Numbered from the stretch's first letter, positions 10,275-19,291 are shown. The stretch: DNA of 58,892 bases from Ectobacillus panaciterrae DSM 19096 (GCF_000430785.1 NZ_AUMR01000044.1:1-58892); one strand, 5' to 3'. A program made the numbers and translations. The notes: generated by a model from the sequence alone, not told the origin.

Positions 10275-11732
10275 ATGACAAACAAGGTGAGACTGCGTTA
10301 TGCTCCAAGTCCAACGGGGCATTTGCATATTGGCAATACAAGAACGGCATTGTTTAACTATTTATTCGCGAAGCATCACGGCGGCGACTTTATTATCCGT
10401 ATTGAAGATACAGACTTAAAGCGTAACGTGGAAGGCGGCGAAAAAAGTCAGTTGAAATATTTGAAGTGGCTTGGAATTGAATGGGATGAGAGCGTTGATA
10501 TCGGCGGTCCGTACGGCCCATACCGCCAAACAGAGCGTTTGGATATCTATAAGGAATTGTACGAGCAGCTGCTAGAGCGCGGATTAGCATATAAGTGCTA
10601 CGTGTCGGAAGAGGAACTAGAGGCAGAGCGTGAAGTGCAAATCGCGGCAGGTGAAACACCTCGCTACTCCGGAGCGCACCGTGAGCTTTCAGAAGAACAA
10701 ATGAAGGCATTTGAAGCAGAAGGGCGTGTACCAAGCATTCGCTTCCGTGTTCTTGAAAATAGAGAGTATAAATTTAATGACCTTGTAAAAGGCGAAGTAA
10801 AGTTTGACTCTGAGGATTTCGGTGATTTCGTTATTGTCAAAAAAGACGGTATTCCGACATACAACTTTGCGGTTGCGGTGGATGACTACATGATGAAAAT
10901 TTCTCATGTCCTTCGCGGTGAAGAACATATCTCTAACACGCCAAAGCAATTGATGATTTACGAAGCGTTCGGCTGGGAAGCGCCGAAATTCGGTCACATG
11001 ACATTGATTGTGAATGAGAACCGCAAGAAATTAAGCAAGCGTGATGAATCTGTTATCCAATTCATCCAGCAATACGAAGAGCTTGGATACTTACCGGAAG
11101 CATTGTTAAACTTCATCGGTCTTCTTGGCTGGTCTCCGGTCGGCGAAGAGGAAATTTTCACGAAGGAACAATTCATTGAAATGTTTGATGCTGATCGTTT
11201 ATCCAAATCTCCGGCTGTATTTGATACGCAAAAGCTGAAATGGATGAATAATCAATATATGAAGAAGCAATCGGTTGATCGTGTAATGGAGCTAAGCTTA
11301 CCGCATCTTGTCAAAGCAGGACGCGTAAGTGAAAGTATGAGTGAGCAAGAGCTGGTTTGGGTGCGCAATTTAGTTGCTTTATATCATGATCAAATCAGCT
11401 ACGGAGCTGAAATTGTCGAGCTTTCCGACGTGCTTTTCAAGGACGAAATCAGTTATGATGAAGAAGCGCAAGCAGTCATCAGCGAAGAGCAAGTGCCGGA
11501 AGTGCTTGCTGCATTTGTAGCAGAACTTGAAGCATTAGAAGAGTTTACTCCTGAAGCAGTACAGGCTGCGATTAAAGCCGTTCAAAAGAAAACGGGTCAA
11601 AAAGGCAAGAAACTATTTATGCCAATCCGTGTCGCAACAACAGGCCAAACACACGGTCCCGATCTTCCAAAAGCAATCGCGCTTCTTGGAAAAGATAAAA
11701 TTTTAGCAAGGATTAACAAAGCAATCCATTAA
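10275..11732 (+). CDS. gltX: glutamyl-tRNA synthetase (GluRS)
   Basis: A 485-residue class I aminoacyl-tRNA synthetase. The HIGH motif appears as HIGN in [12 protein letters not shown] (residues ~11-22) and the KMSKS-equivalent as KKLSKRDES near residue 255. In Bacillus GluRS is non-discriminating and also misacylates tRNA-Gln, which GatCAB then corrects. Start ATG 10275 is preceded by GGAAGGTG. Its stop codon overlaps the -35 box of the cysE-cysS promoter. Confidence 0.97.
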   Translation: MTNKVRLRYAPSPTGHLHIGNTRTALFNYLFAKHHGGDFIIRIEDTDLKRNVEGGEKSQLKYLKWLGIEWDESVDIGGPYGPYRQTERLDIYKELYEQLLERGLAYKCYVSEEELEAEREVQIAAGETPRYSGAHRELSEEQMKAFEAEGRVPSIRFRVLENREYKFNDLVKGEVKFDSEDFGDFVIVKKDGIPTYNFAVAVDDYMMKISHVLRGEEHISNTPKQLMIYEAFGWEAPKFGHMTLIVNENRKKLSKRDESVIQFIQQYEELGYLPEALLNFIGLLGWSPVGEEEIFTKEQFIEMFDADRLSKSPAVFDTQKLKWMNNQYMKKQSVDRVMELSLPHLVKAGRVSESMSEQELVWVRNLVALYHDQISYGAEIVELSDVLFKDEISYDEEAQAVISEEQVPEVLAAFVAELEALEEFTPEAVQAAIKAVQKKTGQKGKKLFMPIRVATTGQTHGPDLPKAIALLGKDKILARINKAIH

Positions 11733-11757
11733 CATTTTGCTTTCTTTGCAATATAAT
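11729..11757 (+). promoter_or_regulatory. promoter of the cysE-cysS operon
   Basis: TTAACA (11729-11734) overlapping the gltX stop codon, 17-bp spacer, TATAAT (11752-11757). It directly precedes the T-box leader, so initiation would be near 11764. Confidence 0.7.
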
Positions 11758-11763
11758 AAGAAT

Positions 11764-12016
11764 ACTCTAATACAACGGAATATATAAAGCGACGAGAAGG
11801 AAGAGTAAGAAGTCCCGTTCTTTACAGAGAGAACTATCACCAGCTGAAAGTAGTTCAAGAACAGATTTCCGAAGTGCGCCTTTGAGTCTTCTGTTGAAAC
11901 GTTTAGTAGGCAGAAGCGGTGAAGAGCCGTTATCCAAGCATGAGTTGAGGCCTTATTGGGCTTAAACAGAGTGGAACCGCGCTTTGGCGTCTCTGTCTAT
12001 ACAGAGACGCCTTTTT
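11764..12016 (+). promoter_or_regulatory. T-box riboswitch, tRNA-Cys specific
   Basis: A ~250-nt leader with a stem I region containing the AGAGA and CAGCTGAAAG elements, a specifier-like GAAGTGCGCC with Cys codon TGC at 11875-11877, and the T-box sequence CAGAGTGGAACCGCG at about 11967-11981. It ends in a strong intrinsic terminator, GGCGTCTCTGT / ACAGAGACGCC plus TTTTT (11986-12015). Uncharged tRNA-Cys would stabilise the antiterminator and allow cysE-cysS transcription. The same arrangement controls cysES in B. subtilis. Confidence 0.93.
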
Positions 12017-12103
12017 ATTTTGGCATAAAAAGCAGACTCAGACTGATTGCACCGCGCGGGATACTTTCTACGGGGCTGTAAATTTTCTTGGAGGGGATAG
12101 AAA

Positions 12104-12166
12104 ATGTGTTGTAAGTGTCGCAGCAAGCTGAATTTAGTTAGAAAGAGCAGTTTAGTTGGCAGATAA
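12104..12166 (+). CDS. short Cys-rich leader ORF upstream of cysE
   Basis: A 20-codon ORF, MCCKCRSKLNLVRKSSLVGR, with Cys at codons 2, 3 and 5. It has a strong ribosome-binding site, GGAGGGG at 12090-12096, 7 bp before ATG. It lies after the T-box terminator and 50 bp before cysE. The position and Cys codons suggest a leader peptide that could sense cysteinyl-tRNA by ribosome stalling, but I do not recognise the peptide. No obvious alternative hairpin pair was found by eye. It could also be a chance ORF. Confidence 0.4.
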   Translation: MCCKCRSKLNLVRKSSLVGR

Positions 12167-12216
12167 TTTTGTTCCAGTTGAAAGTAGCTTAACAAATAAG
12201 GGGGGGGAAACAGGGA

Positions 12217-12882
12217 ATGTTTAAGAGGCTTCGCGAGGACATAGAAGTCGTCTTTGAACAAGATCCGGCAGCGAGAAGCTACTTGGAAGTGATTCTAACG
12301 TACTCAGGGCTGCATGCGATCTGGGCACATCGTATAGCACATGCTTTTTATAAAGGACGTTTCTTCTTTTTAGCTCGTGTTATCTCACAGATAAGCCGCT
12401 TTTTTACCGGCATTGAAATTCATCCAGGGGCTAAAATCGGCAGACGATTTTTTATCGACCACGGCATGGGAGTAGTGATTGGAGAAACGTGTGAAATTGG
12501 TGAGAATGTAATCGTGTTTCAAGGGGTAACATTAGGCGGAACAGGGAAAGAAAAGGGGAAACGGCATCCGACTATTCAAGATAATGTGCTGATTGCAACA
12601 GGTGCTAAAGTACTGGGTTCTATTACGGTAGGAGAGAACTCAAAAATCGGTGCAGGTTCTGTCGTATTAAAAGAAGTGCCTCCTCATTCTACTGTAGTCG
12701 GTATTCCAGGGCGTGTCGTAATTCGAGACGGCATCAAAATTAAGCATGATTTGAATCATACAGATTTACCAGATCCAATTGCCGATAAGTTAAAAGCAAT
12801 GGAAGCTGAAATTCAAAAACTCAAACAAGAAATAGAGACATCGAAAGAAGGGAAAGATTCTCATGGCCATTTATCTGTATAA
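12217..12882 (+). CDS. cysE: serine O-acetyltransferase
   Basis: A 221-residue enzyme acetylating L-serine with acetyl-CoA to O-acetylserine, the committed precursor of cysteine. A short N-terminal helical region is followed by left-handed beta-helix hexapeptide repeats, with the signature [20 protein letters not shown] (residues ~68-87). The C-terminal tail (about 190-221) is charged and helical. ATG 12217 follows a long G tract (AAGGGGGGGGAAACAGGGA). It overlaps cysS by 20 bp and is controlled by the upstream T-box. Confidence 0.97.
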   Translation: MFKRLREDIEVVFEQDPAARSYLEVILTYSGLHAIWAHRIAHAFYKGRFFFLARVISQISRFFTGIEIHPGAKIGRRFFIDHGMGVVIGETCEIGENVIVFQGVTLGGTGKEKGKRHPTIQDNVLIATGAKVLGSITVGENSKIGAGSVVLKEVPPHSTVVGIPGRVVIRDGIKIKHDLNHTDLPDPIADKLKAMEAEIQKLKQEIETSKEGKDSHGHLSV

Positions 12883-14260
12883 TACGTTAACGCGCAAGAA
12901 GGAAGAGTTTATTCCTCTTGAAGAAAATAGGGTAAAGATGTATGTATGCGGGCCGACCGTGTATAACTACATCCATATCGGAAATGCAAGACCGGCCATT
13001 GTATTTGATATGGTACGCCGCTATTTAGAATATAAAGGATATGAAGTGAACTACGTATCCAACTTTACAGATGTAGACGATAAGCTCATTAAAGCGGCAA
13101 ATGAGCTCGGAGAAGATGTGCCGACCATCGCTGACCGTTTTATTAAGGCGTATTTTGAAGATACTTCAGCGCTGGGATGCCGCCATGCTAATGTTCATCC
13201 GCGTGTAACGGAAAATATGGACATTATTATCGAATTCATTCAAGAGCTGATCGATAAAGGCTATGCGTATGAATCAGCTGGCGATGTTTATTATAAAACG
13301 AAAGAGTTTACGGAGTATGGCAAGCTGTCTCATCAATCTATTTCTGAGCTTCGCCATGGCACACGCATTGAAGTAGGAGAGAAAAAGCAAGACCCTCTCG
13401 ATTTTGTGCTTTGGAAAGCTGCAAAAGAAGGGGAGATTTATTGGGATAGTCCATGGGGCCAAGGACGCCCGGGCTGGCATATCGAATGCTCTGCGATGGC
13501 AAGAAAGTATTTAGGAGATACAATTGATATTCACGCAGGCGGTCAGGACCTTGCATTCCCTCACCATGAAAATGAAATTGCGCAATCTGAGGCGTTAACA
13601 GAAAAGCAATTTGCACGTTACTGGATGCATAATGGTTATATTAATATTGATAATGAGAAAATGTCGAAGTCATTAGGCAACTTTATTTTAGTTCACGATA
13701 TCATTAAGCAATACGATCCGCAGCTTATCCGTTTCTTTATGTTATCGGTTCATTATCGTCACCCTATTAACTTCAGCGAATCACTTCTGCAAAGTACGCA
13801 AAAAGGATTAGAACGCATACTTACAGCGTACCATAATCTGAAGCATCGTATGGAAAGCAGCACGGATTTAACAGAAAATGATGAAAAGTGGATAGCTGAG
13901 GTAAAAGCATTCCGTGCAGCATTTGAAGAAGCGATGGATGACGACTTCAATACGGCAAATGCCATAACAGAGCTTTATAACTTGGCGAATCATGCAAATC
14001 AATATTTGTTGGAGCAGCATACATCTAAAGCTGTTATTGAAGAGTATGTAAAAGAGTTCGAGGACTTGTTCGGCGTAGTAGGGTTAACGCTCAGCAAAGA
14101 AGAGTTGCTTGATGAAGAAATTGAAGCGCTCATCCAAAAGCGGATTGAAGCTCGTAAAAACCGTGATTTTGCAATGTCAGATCAAATTCGCGATGAGTTG
14201 AAGGAACGAAATATCATCCTCGAAGATACACCGCAAGGAACACGATGGAAAAGAGGATAA
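12863..14260 (+). CDS. cysS: cysteinyl-tRNA synthetase
   Basis: A 465-residue class I synthetase. The HIGH motif is HIGN within [17 protein letters not shown] (residues ~29-45), and KMSKSLGN lies near residue 267. Zinc ligands are likely the Cys of CGPTVY, the Cys of HIECSAM and the His of HHENE. Translation starts at ATG 12863 inside the end of cysE, so the two are translationally coupled. Co-location with cysE behind a Cys-specific T-box couples cysteine synthesis to charging. Confidence 0.97.
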   Translation: MAIYLYNTLTRKKEEFIPLEENRVKMYVCGPTVYNYIHIGNARPAIVFDMVRRYLEYKGYEVNYVSNFTDVDDKLIKAANELGEDVPTIADRFIKAYFEDTSALGCRHANVHPRVTENMDIIIEFIQELIDKGYAYESAGDVYYKTKEFTEYGKLSHQSISELRHGTRIEVGEKKQDPLDFVLWKAAKEGEIYWDSPWGQGRPGWHIECSAMARKYLGDTIDIHAGGQDLAFPHHENEIAQSEALTEKQFARYWMHNGYINIDNEKMSKSLGNFILVHDIIKQYDPQLIRFFMLSVHYRHPINFSESLLQSTQKGLERILTAYHNLKHRMESSTDLTENDEKWIAEVKAFRAAFEEAMDDDFNTANAITELYNLANHANQYLLEQHTSKAVIEEYVKEFEDLFGVVGLTLSKEELLDEEIEALIQKRIEARKNRDFAMSDQIRDELKERNIILEDTPQGTRWKRG

Positions 14261-14262
14261 GT

Positions 14263-14670
14263 ATGATTGATGTAAAGCAGTTAAACAGCTTAGCGTTAGC
14301 TTATATGGGTGATGCGGTCTACGAGAAGTATGTCCGTCATCACCTGTTATTGAAAGGAAAGGTGCGCCCGAACCAGCTGCATCGCTTAAGTACACAGTAT
14401 GTGTCTGCAAAAGCGCAAGCGAAGGTCATTCTTTCTTTGCTGGATGCGTCTATATTAAACGACGAAGAAACGGCTGTTGTGATGAGAGGAAGAAATGCAA
14501 AGTCCGGAACAGTTCCGAAAAACACGGATGTGCAGACATACAGGTATAGTACGGCATTTGAAGCTCTCATCGGCTATCATTATCTTTTGGACAACGATGA
14601 CAGGCTTAGGGAAATTGTAGAAAAATCTATTGCAATTTCTGAGGATAAGGAAGGAGGAGAAAAACGTTGA
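14263..14670 (+). CDS. mrnC: Mini-ribonuclease III
   Basis: A 135-residue RNase III catalytic domain without the double-stranded RNA-binding domain, which matures 23S rRNA in Bacillus. The motif [11 protein letters not shown] near the N-terminus carries the catalytic acidic residues, and [20 protein letters not shown] is a family hallmark. I chose ATG 14263 with AGAGGA 5 bp upstream; an ATG 18 bp earlier lies inside cysS and has no ribosome-binding site. Its last codon overlaps the TTG start of rlmB. Confidence 0.95.
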   Translation: MIDVKQLNSLALAYMGDAVYEKYVRHHLLLKGKVRPNQLHRLSTQYVSAKAQAKVILSLLDASILNDEETAVVMRGRNAKSGTVPKNTDVQTYRYSTAFEALIGYHYLLDNDDRLREIVEKSIAISEDKEGGEKR

Positions 14671-15410
14671 ATCAGGAATACATTATCGGAAGAAACCCTG
14701 TTATTGAAGCGCTCAAATCCGGACGGGATATTAATAAGATTTGGGTCGCAGAGGGAGCAGGCAAAGGACAAATTCAAACCGTTTTACATCTGGCAAAGGA
14801 GCATGGGGTGATTGTCCAGCAGTCTCCGAAGAAGAAGCTCGACCAAATGGTGGAAGGAAATCATCAAGGGGTTATTGCCCAAGTAGCCGCCTACCAATAT
14901 GCAGAAGTAGATGACTTATTTAAGGCAGCGGAAGAAAGAGGGGAAGCACCGTTTTTCTTATTGCTCGATGAGATTGAAGATCCGCATAACTTAGGCTCCA
15001 TTATGAGAACGGCAGATGCCGTCGGCGCGCATGGTATTATTATTCCAAAGCGAAGAGCAGTGGGTTTAACTGCAGCAGTAGCCAAATCTTCAACCGGCGC
15101 TATTGAATATATACCAGTAGTACGCGTAACCAATTTAGCTCGTACAATTGAAGAACTGAAAGAGCGCGGTGTTTGGATTGCGGGTACCGATGCAAAAGGA
15201 AGCGATGATTATCGCAATTTAGATGGAACGATGCCTTTAGGTTTGGTTATTGGAAGTGAAGGAAAGGGAATGAGCCGCCTTATAGGAGAAAAGTGCGATT
15301 TCCTTGTGCGTTTGCCTATGGCTGGAAAAGTCACATCGCTCAATGCATCAGTTGCAGCGGGTTTGTTAATGTATGAGGTGTATCGAAAGCGGCATCCTTT
15401 CGGTGAGTAA
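14667..15410 (+). CDS. rlmB: 23S rRNA (guanosine-2'-O-)-methyltransferase RlmB
   Basis: A 247-residue SPOUT methyltransferase of the TrmH family acting on 23S rRNA G2251 (E. coli numbering). An N-terminal L30e-like substrate-binding domain is followed by the SpoU core with motifs [25 protein letters not shown] and [14 protein letters not shown], which form the trefoil knot. The start is TTG 14667, overlapping the mrnC stop (TTGA), with AAGGAGGAG upstream. It lies next to another rRNA maturation gene. Confidence 0.96.
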   Translation: MNQEYIIGRNPVIEALKSGRDINKIWVAEGAGKGQIQTVLHLAKEHGVIVQQSPKKKLDQMVEGNHQGVIAQVAAYQYAEVDDLFKAAEERGEAPFFLLLDEIEDPHNLGSIMRTADAVGAHGIIIPKRRAVGLTAAVAKSSTGAIEYIPVVRVTNLARTIEELKERGVWIAGTDAKGSDDYRNLDGTMPLGLVIGSEGKGMSRLIGEKCDFLVRLPMAGKVTSLNASVAAGLLMYEVYRKRHPFGE

Positions 15411-15412
15411 AA

Positions 15413-15925
15413 ATGAAGGAAATTTTACTCGTAGACGGATATAACATTATAGGGGCCTGGGAAGCATTGCGAAAGCTCAAAGAGGAGGAGTTGCAAGCTG
15501 CCCGGGATCTCCTTATTGATAAAATGGCAGATTACCAAGGATATACCGGTACAAAAGTTATTATTGTTTTTGATGCTCATTTTGTACAAGGCATTGAAAA
15601 AAAAACAAAGCAAGCGCGAGTGGAAGTAATTTTTACTAAAAAAAATCAAACCGCTGACGAGAAAATTGAACAGCTTGCTATTGAACTGCGTAAAATTGAT
15701 ACGCGCATTCATGTAGCAACATCTGATTATACAGAGCAATGGGCTATTTTTGGCCAGGGGGCGCTGCGCAAATCCGCTCGTGAGCTGGAATTGGAAGTAC
15801 AAACGATGGAAAAACAAGTGCGGCGGAAAATTACAGAAAAAATAACGTCAAAAGGAACATTTGAACCTCGATATAGCAAAGAAATCACAGAAAAATTAGA
15901 AAAATTACGGCGCGGAGAGCGTTGA
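15413..15925 (+). CDS. rae1: Rae1 (YacP), ribosome-associated endoribonuclease
   Basis: A 170-residue NYN/PIN-like nuclease. The N-terminal LLVDGYNIIGAW carries the first catalytic aspartate; IIVFDAH and NQTADEKIEQLA supply further acidic residues, and ATSDYTEQ is also typical. In B. subtilis the protein enters the ribosomal A site and cleaves specific mRNAs between codons. A basic C-terminal tail follows the domain. It starts 2 bp after rlmB, so it belongs to the same transcript. Confidence 0.93.
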   Translation: MKEILLVDGYNIIGAWEALRKLKEEELQAARDLLIDKMADYQGYTGTKVIIVFDAHFVQGIEKKTKQARVEVIFTKKNQTADEKIEQLAIELRKIDTRIHVATSDYTEQWAIFGQGALRKSARELELEVQTMEKQVRRKITEKITSKGTFEPRYSKEITEKLEKLRRGER

Positions 15926-15929
15926 GTTA

Positions 15930-15959
15930 TTGACGCTCTTCAAACGCTTGCTGTATAAT
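15930..15959 (+). promoter_or_regulatory. promoter of sigH
   Basis: TTGACG (15930-15935), 18-bp spacer, TATAAT (15954-15959), 34 bp upstream of the GTG start of sigH. An inverted repeat GAGCGT/ACGCTC overlaps the -35 region. In B. subtilis sigH has a sigma-A promoter repressed by AbrB; an AbrB site cannot be recognised by eye. Confidence 0.75.
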
Positions 15960-15992
15960 ATTTCTATCTAACTAGCGGTCGGGGGGATAAGA

Positions 15993-16649
15993 GTGGAATC
16001 AGACTTCTTAAGTGGACACAACGCGCAGTTTATTGGGTTAGAGGACGAAGAAATAGTCGAAATTGTAAGACAAGGGGATATTTCGGCACTAGAATACTTG
16101 ATTAACAAGTACAAAAACTTCGTACGCGCAAAATCAAGATCTTATTTTTTAGTTGGAGCTGATCGAGAAGATATTATTCAAGAAGGCATGATTGGACTGT
16201 TTAAGGCTATTCGTGATTACAAGGAAGACAAGCTGTCATCGTTTAAAGCTTTTGCGGAGCTGTGCATTACCCGTCAGATCATTACGGCTATCAAAACAGC
16301 AACAAGACAAAAGCATATTCCTTTAAACTCGTATGTTTCATTGGACAAGCCTATTTATGATGAAGAGTCTGATCGCACTTTATTAGACGTCATTTCCGAA
16401 TCAAAAGTAACCGATCCGGAGGAAATGATTATCAGCCAGGAAGAATATGTAGATATAGAACTTAAAATTTCTGAATTATTAAGCGATTTAGAAAGAAAAG
16501 TACTTTCCTTATATTTAGACGGCCGTTCCTATCAGGAGATATCTGAACAGCTGAACCGTCATGTGAAATCAATTGACAATGCTTTACAGCGTGTAAAAAG
16601 AAAGCTGGAACGCTACGTGGAGATGAGAGAGAGCACTGCGTTAAATTGA
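15993..16649 (+). CDS. sigH: RNA polymerase sigma-H factor (Spo0H)
   Basis: A 218-residue sigma-70 family factor that directs transition-phase and early sporulation genes. Region 2 (about 30-110) contains REDIIQEGMIGLFKAIRDY, the core-binding and -10 recognition segment. Region 4 near the C-terminus has the helix-turn-helix DGRSYQEISEQLNRHVKSID. Start is GTG 15993 with CGGGGGGATAAGA upstream. It has its own promoter and is followed by a terminator. Confidence 0.97.
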   Translation: MESDFLSGHNAQFIGLEDEEIVEIVRQGDISALEYLINKYKNFVRAKSRSYFLVGADREDIIQEGMIGLFKAIRDYKEDKLSSFKAFAELCITRQIITAIKTATRQKHIPLNSYVSLDKPIYDEESDRTLLDVISESKVTDPEEMIISQEEYVDIELKISELLSDLERKVLSLYLDGRSYQEISEQLNRHVKSIDNALQRVKRKLERYVEMRESTALN

Positions 16650-16651
16650 TC

Positions 16652-16690
16652 AATAAAATGAGATGGGGGAACCTGTCTCATTTTATTTTT
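16652..16690 (+). terminator. terminator after sigH
   Basis: AATAAAATGAGA / TCTCATTTTATT, a 12-bp perfect stem with a 12-nt loop followed by T-rich sequence. It begins 2 nt after the sigH stop. Confidence 0.85.
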
Positions 16691-16711
16691 TACTGCATTT
16701 AATGGGTGTGA

Positions 16712-16741
16712 TTGACATGTTCTTTTATTGTATGTTACATT
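16712..16741 (+). promoter_or_regulatory. promoter of rpmG-secE
   Basis: TTGACA (16712-16717) with an extended -10-like TGTTACATT; the -10 TACATT at 16736-16741 is 18 bp away. It lies between the sigH terminator and rpmG. Confidence 0.55.
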
Positions 16742-16776
16742 TTTAAGGACATAGTTTCATAAGGCTGGTGTAAGAA

Positions 16777-16923
16777 ATGCGCAAAAAAATTGTACTCTCA
16801 TGTACGGAATGTAACAGCAGAAACTACTCCACGATGAAAAAAGCAGGCTCTGCGGAGCGTCTTGAGATGAAAAAATTTTGCAAAGCGTGCAATGATCATA
16901 CTATTCATAAAGAAACAAAATAA
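16777..16923 (+). CDS. rpmG: 50S ribosomal protein L33, zinc-binding form
   Basis: A 48-residue protein beginning [17 protein letters not shown]. Two CXXC pairs (C9/C12 and a second in KKFCKACN) make this the zinc-containing C+ paralogue; Bacillus usually also has a zinc-free copy that takes over in zinc limitation. The ribosome-binding site is weak (GGCTGGTG), 10 bp before the ATG. It is first gene of the transcript leading to secE. Confidence 0.95.
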   Translation: MRKKIVLSCTECNSRNYSTMKKAGSAERLEMKKFCKACNDHTIHKETK

Positions 16924-16953
16924 GAATTGCTATTCATACTGGAGGTCCCATAG

Positions 16954-17133
16954 ATGCGTTTAACTAACTTTTTCGGCGATGTAGGTCGCGAGATGAAGAA
17001 AGTAAGTTGGCCGAAACGAACTGAACTTGTTCGTTCTACCATTACAGTTATTGCAACAGTTGTATTTTTTGCTATCTTCTTTGCATTTCTGGATATGGGT
17101 ATTTCTTCATTAATTCGCTTAATTCTTGAATAA
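16954..17133 (+). CDS. secE: protein translocase subunit SecE
   Basis: A 59-residue single-span membrane protein of the SecYEG channel. The cytosolic amphipathic helix with EMKKVSWPKRTEL (residues 13-25) is the conserved SecE signature, and one membrane helix follows (about 30-52). ATG 16954 is preceded by TGGAGG. Lies between rpmG and nusG as in other Bacillus. Confidence 0.96.
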   Translation: MRLTNFFGDVGREMKKVSWPKRTELVRSTITVIATVVFFAIFFAFLDMGISSLIRLILE

Positions 17134-17178
17134 GATGCGCTTGTACATGATATAATGATATCTATACGAACTGTGTTG

Positions 17179-17202
17179 AAAACCCGGTGAACGGGTTTTT
17201 TC
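17179..17202 (+). terminator. terminator/attenuator between secE and nusG
   Basis: AAAACCCG / CGGGTTTT with a 5-nt loop followed by TTT. A TATAAT at 17151-17156 lies just upstream with only a poor -35 (TTGAAT, 19-bp spacing). The hairpin may therefore separate rpmG-secE from nusG or attenuate nusG. Confidence 0.7.
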
Positions 17203-17254
17203 ATTTGAGCAAAAATAGTAGAATCGGGGAGGGAAGGACGTTCGTCCTAACGGA

Positions 17255-17788
17255 ATGGAAAAACGTTGGTATGTTGTACATACTTATTCTGGATACGAGA
17301 ATAAAGTAAAAACGAACTTGGAGAAGCGTGTGGAAACAATGAACATGCAGGATAAAATTTTCCGTGTTGTCGTCCCAGAAGAAGTAGAAGTTGAAATGAA
17401 AAATGGGAAAGAAAAGCTGACAAAGCGAAAAGTGTTCCCAGGTTATGTGTTAGTAGAGTTAATCATGACGGATGATTCTTGGTACGTGGTGCGCAATACG
17501 CCTGGCGTAACTGGATTCGTTGGCTCTGCAGGCTCCGGTTCTAAACCAACTCCTTTATTAGAGGAGGAAGTAGCTGTAATCCTGAAGCGCATGGGTGTAG
17601 AGAGCGAGAAGGTTGACTTTGATTTTGAATTGAACGAAACGATTCGGGTAAAAGAAGGTCCATTTGCAAATTACACAGGTATAATTGAAGAGATTGATAC
17701 TGAAAAGCAAAAAGTAACTGTATTAGTGGATATGTTCGGCCGTGAAACACCGGTGGAACTTGATTTTACCCAAGTTGAAAAATTATAA
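17255..17788 (+). CDS. nusG: transcription termination/antitermination factor NusG
   Basis: A 177-residue elongation factor. The N-terminal NGN domain (about 1-110; RWYVVHTYSGYENKVK at the start) binds the RNA polymerase clamp, and the C-terminal KOW domain begins at GPFANYTGIIEEID. In Bacillus NusG promotes sequence-specific pausing. The start ATG 17255 matches the family but the G-rich ribosome-binding site (17227-17238) is ~16 nt away, with a small GGAC/GTCC stem between them. Confidence 0.96.
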   Translation: MEKRWYVVHTYSGYENKVKTNLEKRVETMNMQDKIFRVVVPEEVEVEMKNGKEKLTKRKVFPGYVLVELIMTDDSWYVVRNTPGVTGFVGSAGSGSKPTPLLEEEVAVILKRMGVESEKVDFDFELNETIRVKEGPFANYTGIIEEIDTEKQKVTVLVDMFGRETPVELDFTQVEKL

Positions 17789-17798
17789 GAATAAAGCC

Positions 17799-17827
17799 TT
17801 GAAATGAATCACAAAAAGTGATAATAT
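17799..17827 (+). promoter_or_regulatory. promoter of rplK-rplA
   Basis: TTGAAA (17799-17804), 17-bp spacer, TAATAT (17822-17827), just after the nusG stop. Confidence 0.65.
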
Positions 17828-17955
17828 CTTTAAGGTCAGTATGTCTTCAGACAGAAGACACTAATTTGGATGCTTTTATCTTGCAAAAAGATAAAAGATA
17901 GAGTGGGAGGGCTAACGCCCATTTACCACATCACGGACTTAAGGAGGTGTGTCTC
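17828..17955 (+). promoter_or_regulatory. structured rplK leader
   Basis: A ~128-nt untranslated leader. It holds a 10-bp perfect hairpin CTTTTATCTT / AAGATAAAAG (17873-17897) without a T tract and a second GGGAGGGCTAACGCCC stem near 17906-17923. L1 represses its own operon in many bacteria by binding a leader mimic of 23S rRNA. Whether this leader is that target is inference. Confidence 0.45.
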
Positions 17956-18381
17956 GTGGCTAAAAAGGTAATTAAAGTTGTTAAACTACAAATTCCTGCA
18001 GGTAAGGCTAACCCAGCTCCACCGGTTGGTCCGGCACTAGGACAAGCGGGTGTTAACATCATGGGCTTCTGTAAAGAGTTCAACGCTCGTACAGCTGACC
18101 AAGCTGGATTAATTATCCCTGTTGAAATTACGGTATTTGAAGACCGTTCCTTCACTTTTATTACAAAAACTCCGCCTGCTGCTGTTCTTCTTAAAGTAGT
18201 AGCTGGTATTCAGTCTGGTTCTGGTGAACCAAACCGTAATAAAGTGGCAACTGTTAAGCGTGATAAAGTACGCGAAATCGCTGAACAAAAAATGCCTGAC
18301 CTAAACGCAGCTAGCGTAGAAGCTGCTATGCGCATGGTCGAAGGTACTGCACGCAGCATGGGTATCATTATCGAAGACTAA
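17956..18381 (+). CDS. rplK: 50S ribosomal protein L11
   Basis: A 141-residue protein of the GTPase-associated centre, needed for RelA stimulation and thiostrepton binding. The proline-rich N-terminus ([19 protein letters not shown]) and C-terminal RNA-binding domain are normal. I chose GTG 17956 (VAKKVIK) because AAGGAGGTG lies 10 bp upstream; an in-frame GTG 9 bp earlier overlaps that site. Confidence 0.97.
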   Translation: MAKKVIKVVKLQIPAGKANPAPPVGPALGQAGVNIMGFCKEFNARTADQAGLIIPVEITVFEDRSFTFITKTPPAAVLLKVVAGIQSGSGEPNRNKVATVKRDKVREIAEQKMPDLNAASVEAAMRMVEGTARSMGIIIED

Positions 18382-18403
18382 TTCGATTTGTTTGTTGTAA
18401 AAG

Positions 18404-18435
18404 AAGGTTGCGGGTCTTAAAACATTCGCAACCTT
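18404..18435 (+). other. hairpin between rplK and rplA
   Basis: AAGGTTGCG / CGCAACCTT, 9 bp with a 14-nt loop, followed by TATTATCG rather than a T run. It is more likely a processing or stability element or a weak attenuator than a full terminator, since rplA belongs with rplK. Confidence 0.5.
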
Positions 18436-18552
18436 TATTATCGTAAATACGTTTGCTTTTTTATATACAAGGATGCGTGCCTCATCCTCTAAAACTCAGG
18501 CATATACGTGGGAGGTTATTCCGCTAAAACCACATTCAAGGAGGAAATTGAA

Positions 18553-19245
18553 ATGGCGAAAAGAGGTAAAAAGTATCTAGAAGCTGCAAAGCTTGTAGAT
18601 CGTGCAACTGCTTACTCTGTAACAGAAGCAATTGAGCTTGTAAAGAAAACAAACCCAGCTAAATTTGATGCAACTGTAGAAGTTGCATTCCGTTTAGGCG
18701 TAGACCCTAAGAAAGCTGACCAACAAATCCGCGGCGCAGTAGTACTTCCAAACGGTACTGGTAAAGTGCAAAGCGTGTTGGTATTTGCTAAAGGTGAAAA
18801 AGCGAAAGAAGCAGAAGCTGCTGGCGCTGACTACGTAGGAGATGCTGACTTCATCAACAAAATCCAACAAGGTTGGTTTGATTTTGATGTAGTAGTAGCA
18901 ACTCCAGACATGATGGGTGAAGTTGGTAAGCTTGGCCGCGTATTAGGACCTAAAGGCTTAATGCCAAACCCTAAAACTGGTACAGTTACTTTTGACGTAA
19001 CAAAAGCAGTTAACGAAATCAAAGCTGGTAAAGTTGAATACCGCGTTGATAAAGCTGGTAACATCCACGTTCCAGTTGGTAAAGTATCTTTCGAAAACGA
19101 AAAGCTTGCTGAAAACTTGCAAACAGTATACGATACTATGCTAAAAGCTAAGCCGGCTGCTGCAAAAGGTACTTATGTGAAGAACGTAACTGTTGCTTCT
19201 ACAATGGGACCTGGCGTAAAAGTAGACGCTTCTACTTTCGCATAA
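18553..19245 (+). CDS. rplA: 50S ribosomal protein L1
   Basis: A 230-residue protein forming the mobile L1 stalk that handles deacylated tRNA at the E site. The start [13 protein letters not shown] and central [11 protein letters not shown] motif are typical of the family. ATG 18553 follows CAAGGAGGAAATTGAA; an upstream in-frame ATG at 18508 is not supported. Codon use is strongly biased, as for the other ribosomal genes here. Confidence 0.97.
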   Translation: MAKRGKKYLEAAKLVDRATAYSVTEAIELVKKTNPAKFDATVEVAFRLGVDPKKADQQIRGAVVLPNGTGKVQSVLVFAKGEKAKEAEAAGADYVGDADFINKIQQGWFDFDVVVATPDMMGEVGKLGRVLGPKGLMPNPKTGTVTFDVTKAVNEIKAGKVEYRVDKAGNIHVPVGKVSFENEKLAENLQTVYDTMLKAKPAAAKGTYVKNVTVASTMGPGVKVDASTFA

Positions 19246-19255
19246 AAATTGGAAG

Positions 19256-19284
19256 TTGACTTCATCACGAAGTTTTTATATAAT
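19256..19284 (+). promoter_or_regulatory. promoter of rplJ-rplL
   Basis: TTGACT (19256-19261), 17-bp spacer, TATAAT (19279-19284), upstream of the L10 leader. Confidence 0.85.
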
Positions 19285-19291
19285 CAATGAT

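Noticed and set aside
18404-18435. Terminator between rplK and rplA
   Set aside because: The stem is good but there is no T run and the two genes form one operon; annotated as a hairpin only.
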